Of a stretch of DNA of 64,000 nt, positions 1 through 12,718 are shown piece after piece. The stretch's first letter is position 1. Each line of letters begins with the position of its first letter. Both the position numbers and the translations under genes were made by a program. Location of the stretch: the NCBI RefSeq assembly GCF_029846235.1, contig NZ_JARVWP010000006.1, positions 62,001-126,000 of the forward strand, given 5' to 3'. The notes beneath the pieces are model-generated. The model worked only from the letters and a program-made list of their open reading frames with translations, ran no database searches and was not told the origin of the DNA. Source of the stretch: Bradyrhizobium sp. CER78 (GTDB taxonomy: Bacteria > Pseudomonadota > Alphaproteobacteria > Rhizobiales > Xanthobacteraceae).

Positions 1-2
1 GC

Positions 3-1169
3 GTACGGCTTCTCGACCAGCACATCACGCTTGACCCACGGCAAGGGCGGCACCGGAGGCTGGCCATGGGTGTACACGATCGTGTTGCCGACGGCGTATA
101 GTTCGCATTTGCGCGGCGAGCCCGCATTGTCGGCGCGCTTCTGGCATAGATCCAGCGCCGCCGTCTTCGCCGCGTCCTCACTGGGCTGCGCCACGCTCCA
201 GCCGACGAAGCCATTGATGTTGAGAGCGACCGCCTTGGAATCGCCTGCGGGCAAATACTCGGTCGCGAGCATGTTGCGGGTGCGATCGCTGACGAACGGA
301 ACGATGTCGGCCGCGAGCTTATCACCGAGTTTATCACCTAACGCAGTCGATGCCGTCGCCGCCAATGCCGGCGCGGGCTTCGAAGGCGCAGATGGTGCAG
401 TCGATGCCGGCGGCGACGGCGCAACCAACGGGGCCGGTGAGGCTGATAGCAACGGCGCGGGCGCCGGTGTTGAACTCGCCACGGAAGCGGGCTTCGCCGC
501 CGAGGTTTCCAGCTTGGTGTAGGCGAGGAAGCCGCCGACGCCGATCGCGGCGAGCAGCACCACGGTGATGGCAGCGGGCCACATCCAGGCTGGCGTACCT
601 GAAGGCACGGCCTTGATCGGCTTCTTGACCTGCGGCGTTGCGTAGCTGCCGTCCTCGCGCCGCATCGCCACCATGTAGGCGTGCACCGGGGTCGGAATGT
701 TCTTCACGTCCTGAGCACCGATGTCGGCGAACTGCACCGACAGCTTGTTGACGACCTGCTCGTGCACGGCGCGCGACACGCAGATGCCGCCGACCTCCGC
801 GAGGCCCTCGAGCCGGGCTGCGATATTGACGCCGTCACCGAGCAGATCGCCGTCGCGCTCGACCACATCGCCGATGGTGATACCGATCCGGAACGACATC
901 TGCCGGCTTGGCGGATAGGCCATGTTGCGCGTGCGCAGACTTTCCTGGATGTCGATCGCGCAACGCACGGCCTCGACGGCGCTGGGAAATTCCGCGAGCA
1001 CCGCATCGCCTGCGGTGTTGAAGATGCGGCCACCGCATTTTGCAATGAAGTCGTCGGTGACCTGACGATAGGAGGCGAGCCGCCGCAGCGTCTCTTCCTC
1101 ATCCTCGGCAACCAATCGACTATAGCCTGCAATATCGGCCGCAAAGATCGCCGCGATCTTGCGCTTCAT
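3..1169 (-). CDS. Class III adenylate/guanylate cyclase, membrane-anchored (3' end outside window)
   Basis: Read on the minus strand from the ATG at 1169, the frame stays open to the window edge, giving 389 visible residues. Residues 1-165 form a class III nucleotidyl cyclase domain: the metal-binding aspartates are D12 (AADIAGYS) and D55 (NTAGDAVLAEF), and the GVNIAARLE segment carries the transition-state Asn/Arg region. About residues 194-218 form one membrane segment (MWPAAITVVLLAAIGVGGF). A Pro/Ala/Ser-rich linker follows, then a region with GWS and spaced cysteines that resembles the DUF4189 fold. The predicted layout is a cytoplasmic cyclase and an exported C-terminal domain. It lies downstream of atpC on the same strand, 205 bases away. 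The cyclase call is firm; ATP versus GTP as substrate is unknown. Confidence 0.85.
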   Translation of the reverse strand, partial: MKRKIAAIFAADIAGYSRLVAEDEEETLRRLASYRQVTDDFIAKCGGRIFNTAGDAVLAEFPSAVEAVRCAIDIQESLRTRNMAYPPSRQMSFRIGITIGDVVERDGDLLGDGVNIAARLEGLAEVGGICVSRAVHEQVVNKLSVQFADIGAQDVKNIPTPVHAYMVAMRREDGSYATPQVKKPIKAVPSGTPAWMWPAAITVVLLAAIGVGGFLAYTKLETSAAKPASVASSTPAPAPLLSASPAPLVAPSPPASTAPSAPSKPAPALAATASTALGDKLGDKLAADIVPFVSDRTRNMLATEYLPAGDSKAVALNINGFVGWSVAQPSEDAAKTAALDLCQKRADNAGSPRKCELYAVGNTIVYTHGQPPVPPLPWVKRDVLVEKPY

Positions 1170-1236
1170 GAGCACCAGCCCCGGAATCCAAATATGCCGG
1201 GGAGAATGCCGCCAGACGTTTGCGGGTGCAATAAGC

Positions 1237-1271
1237 ATTCAACGCCCGCCAGGGTGCGGCGAGCGTTGAAT
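1237..1271 (-). terminator. Hairpin downstream of atpC, possible end of atp operon
   Basis: The 9-base arms ATTCAACGC (1237-1245) and GCGTTGAAT (1263-1271) are perfectly complementary. The inner bases (GCCGCACCCTGGC on the minus strand) extend the stem. It sits about 100 bases past the atpC stop and before the cyclase gene. There is no clear T run, so it may be a Rho-assisted or processing hairpin rather than a classic terminator. Confidence 0.4.
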
Positions 1272-1374
1272 CATTCAAGTCCTGACGGACGATGACTGGA
1301 AAACTGTGAGCGATTTCACAAAGGGGGCCGGCTCACTCGACACATCGGCGCGATCGCTGGTCGGCAATCGCGCC

Positions 1375-1782
1375 TTAGTGCATAGCCGTGGTGTTGAGCT
1401 CGTTCTGTATGCTCTTGAAGTGGTCGAGCCGTTCGATCGCGTGATCGAGCTCGGAGCCCTCCTTCTCGGCGAGCTTCTCTTCCATCTCCTTGATGGTCTC
1501 CGCGAACTTCACGCGGTCGAGTTCGGCAATCGTGGTCGCGACGTCGGCGAGCACGGTGAGGCCCTTGTCCGACATCTCGGCGAGGCCACCGAGCACGATC
1601 ACCTTGTCGCGCTTGCCGGCGGCCGTGATCGTCAGGATGCCCGGACGAACCGTGGCGACGACCGGAGCGTGGCCGGCGAGCACGCCGAAATCACCCTCCA
1701 CGCCGGGGACGTCAACCTGATCCACCTCGCCGGAGAAGGCGAGCTTTTCGGGAGAGACGAGATCGAAGTGGAAGGTGGCCAT
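1375..1782 (-). CDS. atpC: F1-ATP synthase epsilon subunit
   Basis: 135 residues from ATG at 1782 ([16 protein letters not shown]); an upstream in-frame extension is possible but lacks family similarity and lies in a repeat. The N-terminal half is the beta-sandwich domain with [17 protein letters not shown]. The C-terminal half is the helical hairpin that inhibits ATP hydrolysis. It belongs to the central stalk of the F1 sector, on the cytoplasmic face of the membrane. It is the last gene of atpHAGDC and is separated from atpD by 116 bases that hold a palindromic repeat. Confidence 0.95.
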   Translation of the reverse strand: MATFHFDLVSPEKLAFSGEVDQVDVPGVEGDFGVLAGHAPVVATVRPGILTITAAGKRDKVIVLGGLAEMSDKGLTVLADVATTIAELDRVKFAETIKEMEEKLAEKEGSELDHAIERLDHFKSIQNELNTTAMH

Positions 1783-1801
1783 GGTCTTTCCGTTCTTTGC
1801 G

Positions 1802-1888
1802 CTGTCACCCGCGGGCTCGACCCGCGGGTCCATCAGTCAAGACAGTTTTCGTTCGATGGATCGCCGGATCAGGTCCGGCGATGACGAC
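1802..1888. repeat. Palindromic intergenic repeat between atpD and atpC
   Basis: The segment begins TCACCCGCGGGCTCGACCCG and ends GGATCAGGTCCGGCGATGAC. Each half is a short hairpin (CCCGCGGG..., CGCCGGATCAGGTCCGGCG), and the halves are oriented head to head, as in the mosaic palindromic repeats common in Bradyrhizobium intergenic DNA. It would be transcribed within the atp mRNA. Confidence 0.6.
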
Positions 1889-1898
1889 ATCATGAAGC

Positions 1899-4246
<2,348 letters not shown>

Positions 4247-4300
4247 TCTTCGTTCACCCCGGCGATCCGACCACAATGGTCAGATCGCAAGCCTCTGTTC

Positions 4301-4327
4301 GTCACGCCCGGCGGCGAGCCGGGCGAC
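4301..4327. repeat. Short GC-rich hairpin between atpA and atpG
   Basis: CGCCCGGC (4305-4312) and GCCGGGCG (4318-4325) pair across a 5-base loop in the atpA-atpG spacer, preceded by GTCA. It resembles one arm of the palindromic repeats elsewhere in the window. It may act as an mRNA processing or stability element, but that is inference. Confidence 0.4.
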
Positions 4328-4337
4328 GCCCCATTCG

Positions 4338-6427
<2,090 letters not shown>

Positions 6428-7057
6428 GAGCTCGCTCTTTTTTGCTGTCAAATTCGCAAGGGAAAAACCGTCGCCACCAAAGCAGCGCCTAGCGATCCAA
6501 GCCCTTGGAATTCAAGCGGGACTTCGATTTTCGACCGGCACAGGACATGCCGGGACCGTTAAAATCGCGGCTTTGCTAACATAGCAATCGCGCAGGTGCA
6601 ACATGACGGCATCGTGAGAGCCGCCTTGTCGCATGCGGTTTTTCGCGACCGCGGCCGCTGGTCGAATCAGAAAAATTCGGCGCGCGGAAATCCGATGCAG
6701 CCGGCTCCGAATCGCGTCCCTCGATTTTGTTCCATCGAAATTTGCATGGCCCTATGGGCTCGGCCGCAAGGAACCCGCAGCGGGCTGCCGTTTCATTTCG
6801 CGATTACTTACTGAAAACTTACAACCAGAAAGATAATCAGTATTCGTTAGTATTCGAATCGTTAAAAATTCGTTAACGGCCAAGGTTACGGAACCTCGAT
6901 TGAATACCCCAAAGCGGTAACAAGATATTTCAGCCCGAGACAATTGGGATTTACTGCCTAATTCGTGCCTCATTGCGAAACCAAACGGCCTTGGTCAACG
7001 AAGGGACGGGGGTTCCACTTGCCGTGTTAGCGGCAATACTGTCTGAGGGTCTTATCA
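6428..7057. other. 630-base intergenic region between divergent atpH and rlpA-like genes
   Basis: No convincing gene is seen. The left part (6430-6780) is GC-rich and must hold the atpHAGDC promoter. A short palindrome, GCTAACATAGC, lies near 6575. The right part (about 6785-6975) is strikingly AT-rich for this genome and carries the CtrA box described separately. Confidence 0.6.
6862..6877 (+). promoter_or_regulatory. Canonical CtrA-binding site upstream of the rlpA-like gene
   Basis: TTAA (6862-6865), seven bases, then TTAAC (6873-6877) exactly matches the alphaproteobacterial CtrA consensus TTAA-N7-TTAAC. It lies in an AT-rich block about 180 bases upstream of the rlpA-like start codon. 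CtrA is the master cell-cycle regulator in this class and often controls envelope and division genes, which fits an RlpA-family target. Binding itself is inferred. Confidence 0.6.
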
Positions 7058-7546
7058 ATGCTGAATATCAAGAAGGCGGCGGGCAACGTAACCCGCTCGC
7101 GTACGGCGCTTGCGTTTGTAGCCGCAACTATCCTGGTCGGGGGCAGCGTGACCGAGGCGTCCGCGAAGTCCAGGCACCATCATCACCGCCACCATCATCA
7201 CCAGGCCCGCGCCGAAGGTTCGTCCTGGCGCGATGCCAATGCATCGATCCAGCCGTCCGGCGGCCACTCGTTCTCGGGGATGGCCTCCTTCTACGGCAAT
7301 GAGTCGGGCAGCCGCACCGCTTCCGGTCAGCGCTTCAATCAGAACGCCATGACCGCTGCCCACCGCTCGCTGCCGTTTGGCACCAAGGTCCGCGTCACCC
7401 ATGGCGGCCGCAGCGTCGTCGTCACCATCAACGATCGTGGCCCGTTCGTCCGCGGCCGCGTGCTCGACCTCTCGACCGGCGCAGCCCGCGCCATCGGCCT
7501 GACCGGCGCCGGCGTCGGCCGCGTCACCGCCGAGGTCGTGTCCTAA
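7058..7546 (+). CDS. RlpA-like septal ring lytic transglycosylase (DPBB domain)
   Basis: 162 residues. Residues 1-37 look like a Sec signal peptide ([14 protein letters not shown]...ASA). A histidine-rich run ([10 protein letters not shown]) follows at about 39-48, then the double-psi beta-barrel domain at about 70-160 with [35 protein letters not shown] and GRVLDLS, the diagnostic RlpA set. RlpA proteins cleave peptidoglycan strands lacking stem peptides. No SPOR domain is present, which is common in alphaproteobacterial short forms. The gene stands alone, with its own CtrA box and terminator. The His run is unusual and could bind metal. Confidence 0.88.
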   Translation: MLNIKKAAGNVTRSRTALAFVAATILVGGSVTEASAKSRHHHHRHHHHQARAEGSSWRDANASIQPSGGHSFSGMASFYGNESGSRTASGQRFNQNAMTAAHRSLPFGTKVRVTHGGRSVVVTINDRGPFVRGRVLDLSTGAARAIGLTGAGVGRVTAEVVS

Positions 7547-7602
7547 GCGTTCAGTAAGCGTTGCGTTGCGTAACGGCCGCGAGGCCTGCTTCGCGCCAAT
7601 AG

Positions 7603-7638
7603 GCCTGCCGTCGCGAATGACGGCAGGCATTTTCTTTT
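7603..7638 (+). terminator. Rho-independent terminator of the rlpA-like gene
   Basis: The stem GCCTGCCGTC (7603-7612) / GACGGCAGGC (7619-7628) is a perfect 10-bp stem with a 6-base loop, followed by ATTTTCTTTT. It lies 56 bases after the stop codon. Confidence 0.85.
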
Positions 7639-7721
7639 CGTCATTCCGGGGCGATGCGCAGCATCGAACCCGGAATCTCGAGATTCCGGGTCTGGTCCTT
7701 CCGGACCATCCCGGAATGACG
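7639..7721. repeat. Palindromic intergenic repeat (GTCATTCCGGGG type)
   Basis: The outer arms CGTCATTCCGGG and CCCGGAATGACG are inverted. Internal nested palindromes (CCCGGAATCTCGAGATTCCGGG; TGGTCCTTCCGGACCA) make a three-hairpin element. It ends four bases before the priA stop codon, in a convergent gene junction. This is a dispersed non-coding repeat type common in Bradyrhizobium. Confidence 0.7.
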
Positions 7722-7725
7722 GCCT

Positions 7726-9936
7726 CTACAAAAAGCTCTGCGGATCGACGTCGACCTCGAGTTTCAGATTGCCCGTGGTCTTCGGGCCCGCCTCGAGCCA
7801 TTCGCGCAGATATTGCGACAGGTCGACATTGCGCAGCGACTTCACCAGCAGGCGGAACCGGTAGCGGCCCTTGATGACCGCCAGCGGCGCCTCGGCGGGA
7901 CCGAGCACCTGGATCCGCTCATCGAGCGGCGCGACCGCGGCGAGCTTGCGGGCAAATCCTTCCGCGGTCGGGCGATCGCCGGCGGAGACGATCAGGCTCG
8001 CCAGCCGGCCGAACGGCGGATAACCGGTGCGCTCGCGGATATCGATCTCGCTGGCATAGAACGCCTCGCGGTCGTTCGCGATCAGGGCCTTAATGACCGG
8101 ATGCTCCGGCTGATGGGTCTGCAGATAGCCGACGCCGCGGCCCTGCTCGCGGCCGGCACGTCCGACCACCTGGTTCAACAGCTGGAACGTCCGCTCGGCG
8201 GCGCGGGGATCGCCGTTGCTGAGGCCGAGATCGGCGTCGATGACCCCGACCAGATTGAGCCGCGGGAAATTGTGCCCCTTGGCCACCAGCTGGGTGCCGA
8301 TGATGATGTCGACGCGGCCCTCGGCGATCTCGTTCAGCTCGCTGCGCATGGTCTCGATCGAGGTGATGAGATCGCTCGACAGCACCATAGTGCGGGATTC
8401 GGGAAAGATGCTCGCGGCCTCCTCCTGCAGGCGCTCGACGCCCGGGCCGACGGCGACCAGCGATTCCTCGGCCGCGCAATGCGGGCAGATGTTCGGGCGC
8501 GGCATCGAGAAACCGCAGTGATGACAGACCAGCCGCTGGCGGAAGCGATGATCGACCAGCCAGGCGTCGCAAATCGTGCAGGCGAAGCGATGGCCGCAGG
8601 CGCGGCACAGCGTCAGCGGCGCATAGCCGCGGCGGTTGAGGAACAGCAGCGCCTGCTCGCGGCGCTCGATCGCATGACGAATTTGCTCGGCCAGCACAGG
8701 CGAAATGAACCGCCCGCGCGGCGGCGGCGCGCGGCGCATGTCGATCGCCTCGATATGCGGCATGTGCTGGCCGCCGAACCGCGACGGCAGCGCGACGCGC
8801 TGGTAGCGTCCCTTGCGCGCATTGACCTCGCTCTCGACCGACGGCGTGGCCGACGCCAGCACGATCGGGATCTTGGCGATATGGGCGCGGACCACCGCCA
8901 TGTCGCGCGCGTGATAATGCGCGCCGTCGTCCTGCTTGTAGGCCTGGTCGTGCTCCTCATCGACGATGATCAGCCCGAGATCGGCATAGGGCAGGAACAG
9001 CGCCGAGCGGGCGCCGACCACGACCGGCGCCTTGCCCTCTGAGATCGCCGCCCAGTTGCGCGCCCGCGTGCGCGGCGTGAGCTCCGAATGCCATTCCAGC
9101 GGACGTACGCCGAAGCGCTGCGCGAAGCGGTCGAGGAACTGGCCGGTCAGCGCGATTTCCGGCATCAGGATCAGCGTCTGCTTACCGCGGCGGATATTCT
9201 CCGCGATCGCCTCGAAATAGACCTCGGTCTTGCCGGAACCGGTGACGCCGTCGAGCAGCGCGACATGAAAACTGCCGCTCGCCGCCAGCGTCCGCAGCAC
9301 GTCGACCGCACTGCGCTGCTCGCGCGAGAAATCCGGCTGGGCGTAGGAGGGGTCCGGAACGGGCGGCGCGGCCGGCGGCGGCATCGCCTCGACCGTCAGC
9401 GTGCCTTCGTCGACCAGGCCGTCGATTACGCCCGAGCTGACCCCGGCCTCCCGTGCCGCCTCCGACTTGCCGTGCAGCAAGCGGTCCGACAGCACCTCGA
9501 TCACCCGCCGGCGCGCCGGCGTCAGGCGCCGCGGCGGCTCGCCGATCAGGCGGACGCCGAGCCGCGTGCGCTCCGGCCCGAGATTCTCGCCCATCCGCAG
9601 CGTCATCCGCAGCACCATGCCGCGCGCCGACAACGTGTAGGTGGAGACCCAGTCGACCAGCTGGCGCAGCTCCGCCCGGAGCGGCGGAACGTCGAGCTTC
9701 TCGCTGACGTCCTTGAGCCGGTTGTGCAGCCGCGGATCCGGCCTGGCATTCTCGGCCCACACCACCGCGACGACTTCGCGCGGCCCGAGCGGAACAGAGA
9801 TCACATCGCCGGGCGCAAGGTCCATGCCGCGCGGCACACGGTAGGAATAAGTCTGGTTCAGCGCCACAGGCACCAGCACGTCGACGACACGTGTCGTCGA
9901 TGCGGCGGCTGGGCTGGGGCGCGTGGTGTGATCCAT
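7726..9936 (-). CDS. priA: Primosomal replication restart helicase PriA
   Basis: 736 residues from ATG 9936 (MDHTTRPSPAAASTTRVVD). It restarts stalled forks by unwinding DNA and loading the replicative helicase. The N-terminal DNA-binding domain (ALNQTYSYRVP) is followed by a superfamily 2 helicase core with Walker A GVTGSGKT near 230-237 and a DEEH box (VDEEHDQAYKQDD). The paired zinc-binding cysteine motifs run CRACGHRFACTICD to CHHCG and CPHC. The C-terminal helicase domain has IIGTQLVAKGHNFP. A frame extension upstream of 9936 runs into a perfect hairpin and is unlikely to be coding. It is divergent from xerC. Confidence 0.97.
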   Translation of the reverse strand: MDHTTRPSPAAASTTRVVDVLVPVALNQTYSYRVPRGMDLAPGDVISVPLGPREVVAVVWAENARPDPRLHNRLKDVSEKLDVPPLRAELRQLVDWVSTYTLSARGMVLRMTLRMGENLGPERTRLGVRLIGEPPRRLTPARRRVIEVLSDRLLHGKSEAAREAGVSSGVIDGLVDEGTLTVEAMPPPAAPPVPDPSYAQPDFSREQRSAVDVLRTLAASGSFHVALLDGVTGSGKTEVYFEAIAENIRRGKQTLILMPEIALTGQFLDRFAQRFGVRPLEWHSELTPRTRARNWAAISEGKAPVVVGARSALFLPYADLGLIIVDEEHDQAYKQDDGAHYHARDMAVVRAHIAKIPIVLASATPSVESEVNARKGRYQRVALPSRFGGQHMPHIEAIDMRRAPPPRGRFISPVLAEQIRHAIERREQALLFLNRRGYAPLTLCRACGHRFACTICDAWLVDHRFRQRLVCHHCGFSMPRPNICPHCAAEESLVAVGPGVERLQEEAASIFPESRTMVLSSDLITSIETMRSELNEIAEGRVDIIIGTQLVAKGHNFPRLNLVGVIDADLGLSNGDPRAAERTFQLLNQVVGRAGREQGRGVGYLQTHQPEHPVIKALIANDREAFYASEIDIRERTGYPPFGRLASLIVSAGDRPTAEGFARKLAAVAPLDERIQVLGPAEAPLAVIKGRYRFRLLVKSLRNVDLSQYLREWLEAGPKTTGNLKLEVDVDPQSFL

Positions 9937-9971
9937 TGAATCAGGGCTTTTGAATCCGAACTTTGCACCGG

Positions 9972-10014
9972 GCTGGAGATTTGGTTCTGAATGAATCAGA
10001 ACCAAATCTCCAGC
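9972..10014. repeat. Perfect 19-bp inverted repeat in the priA-xerC divergent region
   Basis: Arm 9972-9990 (GCTGGAGATTTGGTTCTGA) is exactly complementary to 9996-10014 across a 5-base loop (ATGAA). It lies 36 bases upstream of the priA ATG, in the region between divergent genes. There is no T run on either side, so it is not a simple terminator. It could be a regulatory hairpin in the priA leader or a mobile palindromic repeat copy. Confidence 0.8.
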
Positions 10015-10159
10015 TTCTTGTTTTGACGCGTTTTCTTCACGCGAACCGGCCTCCACTTCGCTCGAAAACGCTCTGTCACCGCTGCGCGGTCTTAGCGATC
10101 GGTAAACGAAGGCAGTGCGATATAATCAGGAGATTAGCAGCGCCAATAGCCCTTTGCAG

Positions 10160-11131
10160 ATGGCCCGGACCGATCAACCCATCCCACCGCTCGAGCTCGA
10201 CTGCGCCGACACATCAGTCACGCAGGAGATGATGCGCTGGCTGTCGCATCTGCGCGCCGAGCGGCGGCTGTCGCCGAAGACGCTCGAGGCCTACGCCCGC
10301 GACGTGCGGCAATGCCTGGCCTTCCTCGCTGAACACTGGGGCGCACGCGTGACGCTTGCGGCCTTCTCCGCGCTCGAGGCGAGTGATGTCAGGGCGTTCA
10401 TGGCGATGCGGCGCGCAGACGAGATCGGCGGACGGTCGCTGATGCGGGCGCTGGCGGGGCTGCGCTCGTTCGGACGCTTCCTGGAACGCGAAGGCAAGGG
10501 CAAGGTCGGCGCACTCTCGGCGATTCGCGCGCCCAAGGTGGCAAAGAGCCTGCCGAAGCCGATCCATATGGAGGCGGCGAAACGCTTTGCCGATGCCGAT
10601 GAGCGTGCCGGCGAGGAGCGCGAGATCTGGATCCTGGTGCGCGACGCCGCCGTGATGGCGCTGCTCTACGGCTCGGGCCTGCGCATCTCCGAGGCACTGG
10701 GGCTGAAGCGCCGCGACGTGCCGAAGCCGGGCGAAGGCGACGTGCTGGTCGTGACCGGCAAAGGCAACAAAACCCGCATGGTGCCGGTGCTGCAGAACGT
10801 ACTGCAATTGATCGAGGACTATGCGGCGATCTGCCCGCACCAGCTCAGCCCCACGGGTCCGATGTTCGTCGGTGCGCGCGGCGGCCCCTTAAGCCCCCGC
10901 ATCATCCAGCTCACCATGGAGCGGCTGCGCGGCGCGCTCGGCCTGCCCGACAGCGCGACGCCGCATGCGTTGCGGCACTCCTTCGCCACCCACCTGCTGA
11001 GCCGCGGCGGCGACCTGCGCGCGATCCAGGAATTGCTCGGCCACGCGTCGCTGTCGACCACGCAGATCTACACCGGCATCGACAGCGAGCGCCTGCTCGA
11101 GGTCTACCGCTCCGCGCACCCGCGCGGCTGA
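10160..11131 (+). CDS. xerC: Tyrosine site-specific recombinase XerC
   Basis: 323 residues from ATG 10160 ([15 protein letters not shown]). It resolves chromosome dimers at dif together with XerD. The N-terminal SAM-like core-binding domain ([19 protein letters not shown]) precedes the catalytic domain with R175 ([10 protein letters not shown]), K201 (GKGNKTR), H269-x-x-R272 ([12 protein letters not shown]), H295 ([12 protein letters not shown]) and nucleophile Y304. The set is complete, so it is probably active. XerC rather than XerD is chosen from the [15 protein letters not shown] ending and the position next to priA, as in other alphaproteobacteria. Confidence 0.9.
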   Translation: MARTDQPIPPLELDCADTSVTQEMMRWLSHLRAERRLSPKTLEAYARDVRQCLAFLAEHWGARVTLAAFSALEASDVRAFMAMRRADEIGGRSLMRALAGLRSFGRFLEREGKGKVGALSAIRAPKVAKSLPKPIHMEAAKRFADADERAGEEREIWILVRDAAVMALLYGSGLRISEALGLKRRDVPKPGEGDVLVVTGKGNKTRMVPVLQNVLQLIEDYAAICPHQLSPTGPMFVGARGGPLSPRIIQLTMERLRGALGLPDSATPHALRHSFATHLLSRGGDLRAIQELLGHASLSTTQIYTGIDSERLLEVYRSAHPRG

Positions 11132-11276
11132 ATGGCCGGATCCCGGTCCAGATAGGACGCCGGATCTGGCTCGCCGTCATGCTGCGTTCATCTTCATACG
11201 GCTAACCACAAACTGCCGCCCCTTGCCTTGTGCACCGCATTCGGCAATCGTGGCACAGTCTCATCGGAGGGGAATC

Positions 11277-11867
11277 ATGAGCGCACATGAAAGTATGGAG
11301 CAGGCGGAGCATGCCGAGCATGCGTCGGGCGAGAACAAAAAGATCGCGCTCCTGATCGCCGTGATCGCGCTCTGTCTGGCGCTGTCGGAAACGCTCGGCA
11401 AGGGCGCCCAGACCGAATCGATCAGCAAGAACGTCGAAGCCTCCAACCTCTGGGCCTTCTTCCAGGCCAAGAGCATCCGCCGCACCGCGGTGCAGACCGC
11501 CGCCGAGCAGGGCAAGCTGAACCTCGCGACCACCACCGACGAGGCGGCCAAGGCCGCGCTGCAGAAGCAGATCGACGACTGGCAGAAGACCGCGGCGCGC
11601 TATCGCTCGGAGCCGGAGACCGGCGAGGGCACCGAACAGCTCGCCGAGCGCGCCAAACACGCCGAGCATGAGCGCGACGAGGCCACTGCGAAATATCACC
11701 ACTTCGAGCTTGCCTCCGCCGCCTTCCAGATCGCCATCGTGCTGGCGTCCGCGACCATCATCACCGGTATTGCCGCGCTCGTCTGGGTGTCCGGCCTGGT
11801 GACACTGGCCGGCATCGTGATGACCGTGCTCGGCCTATTCCAGCCGCACTTGCTGCCTCTGCATTGA
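11277..11867 (+). CDS. DUF4337 family membrane protein
   Basis: 196 residues from ATG 11277, placed after GGAGGGGAATC, a good ribosome-binding site. It has an acidic, His/Glu-rich N-terminus (MSAHESMEQAEHAEHA) and a first membrane segment near 24-41 (IALLIAVIALCLALSETL). A charged helical middle follows (WAFFQAKSIRRTAVQTAAEQ, with Glu/Lys/Ala-rich coiled coil), then two C-terminal membrane segments (AFQIAIVLASATIITGIAAL; SGLVTLAGIVMTVLGLF). This matches the DUF4337 pattern, whose function is unknown. It is a single gene, 145 bases after xerC. Confidence 0.75.
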   Translation: MSAHESMEQAEHAEHASGENKKIALLIAVIALCLALSETLGKGAQTESISKNVEASNLWAFFQAKSIRRTAVQTAAEQGKLNLATTTDEAAKAALQKQIDDWQKTAARYRSEPETGEGTEQLAERAKHAEHERDEATAKYHHFELASAAFQIAIVLASATIITGIAALVWVSGLVTLAGIVMTVLGLFQPHLLPLH

Positions 11868-11894
11868 GGCGGCAGGCTGGCGCCTTGCTATCCC

Positions 11895-12026
11895 CGTCAT
11901 CCTGAGGTGCGAGCGGAGCGAGCCTCGAAGGATGCACGGCCACAGTGGTGGCCGTCGACCCTTCGAGACGCGCGCCATGCGCGCTCCTCCAGCGACAAAG
12001 GCATCGCCTTTGCGCGGGGGTGACGG
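11895..12026. repeat. Dispersed palindromic repeat (GTCATCCTGAGGTGC type)
   Basis: The outer ends GTCATCCTGAGG and GCGGGGGTGACGG flank nested inverted repeats: GGTGCGAGCGGAGCGAGCCTCGAAGG against CCTTCGAGACGCGCGCCATG; GGCCACAGTGGTGGCC; and AAAGGCATCGCCTTT. It lies between converging genes and ends 14 bases before the stop of the 12041-12580 gene. It is non-coding. Confidence 0.65.
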
Positions 12027-12040
12027 AGCAGGAGCGCCGC

Positions 12041-12580
12041 CTAGAGAACCTTGCTGGTCTGATGCACGCTTTTGCGGAAGCGAGCGATCAGGCGCAGCGT
12101 GCGCGCGGCCCAGCCCTCGCCGTCGCCGCTGATCATCTCGCGGATGCGCCGCTTGATCGGCTCGACCAGCGCGGTGGCCTTGGCCCGCAGCGCCATCACG
12201 TAATTATAGAGCGCCTCGAACCAGGGCATCTCCAGCAGCTTCGATCGCGTCACGTCGAACAGGAAGGCCGTGACGCCGACGCCGAGGAATTTGGCGAACA
12301 GGATCAGCGAGACTGCGCTGAACCAATATTGGTTCGCCAGCAGCCAGAGCCCGACCAGCTTGAGCGGAAACAGCGGGATCAGCGGCACGACGAAGACGAT
12401 CAGCGTCATCGCCGGCGACAGCGAATCGACCCGGTCGGCAAGCCATTGCTTGAGCGCACGGAGCGGGATCCAGGCGACCACCCGGGCCACGATCGGCTCG
12501 AGGTGGTCCCACAGCCAGGCCTCGATCAGGAAGATGATCGCAAGCAGGACCCAGAACGGCTGAAGCAGGCGGCGCAACAT
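12041..12580 (-). CDS. Hypothetical integral membrane protein
   Basis: 179 residues; no named function recognised. Membrane segments are visible near 7-24 (QPFWVLLAIIFLIEAWLW), 55-80 (SPAMTLIVFVVPLIPLFPLK) and 82-105 (LWLLANQYWFSAVSLILF). The C-terminal third is basic and amphipathic (KRRIREMISGDGEGWAARTL). It lies downstream of lpdA on the same strand, with a repeat in between. It ends at a dispersed repeat, which suggests an independent single-gene unit. Confidence 0.65.
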   Translation of the reverse strand: MLRRLLQPFWVLLAIIFLIEAWLWDHLEPIVARVVAWIPLRALKQWLADRVDSLSPAMTLIVFVVPLIPLFPLKLVGLWLLANQYWFSAVSLILFAKFLGVGVTAFLFDVTRSKLLEMPWFEALYNYVMALRAKATALVEPIKRRIREMISGDGEGWAARTLRLIARFRKSVHQTSKVL

Positions 12581-12591
12581 CGGTATGATCC

Positions 12592-12690
12592 TAAAGCGCG
12601 ATGAGACCGAGTTGAATCATCACGCTTCAGCTCCTTGTTCGAGTATGATCTTCTCGGAAAACCGCTTCACACTTTTCCGGATCATGCTCC
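12592..12690. repeat. Dispersed repeat family A, copy 1 (downstream of lpdA)
   Basis: Two modules are seen. 12592-12630 is an AAAGCGCGATGAGACC... ...CATCACGCTT inverted pair. 12634-12690 runs GTTCGAGTATGATC, TCGGAAAACCGCTTCACACTTTTCCGGATCATGCTCC, giving a hairpin of GGAAAA/TTTTCC and GATC/GATC arms. Related copies lie at 20593-20644, 32798-32877 and 39311-39435. Confidence 0.75.
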
Positions 12691-12718
12691 AGCCCGGCTC
12701 GCGCCGGACGTTCGATCA

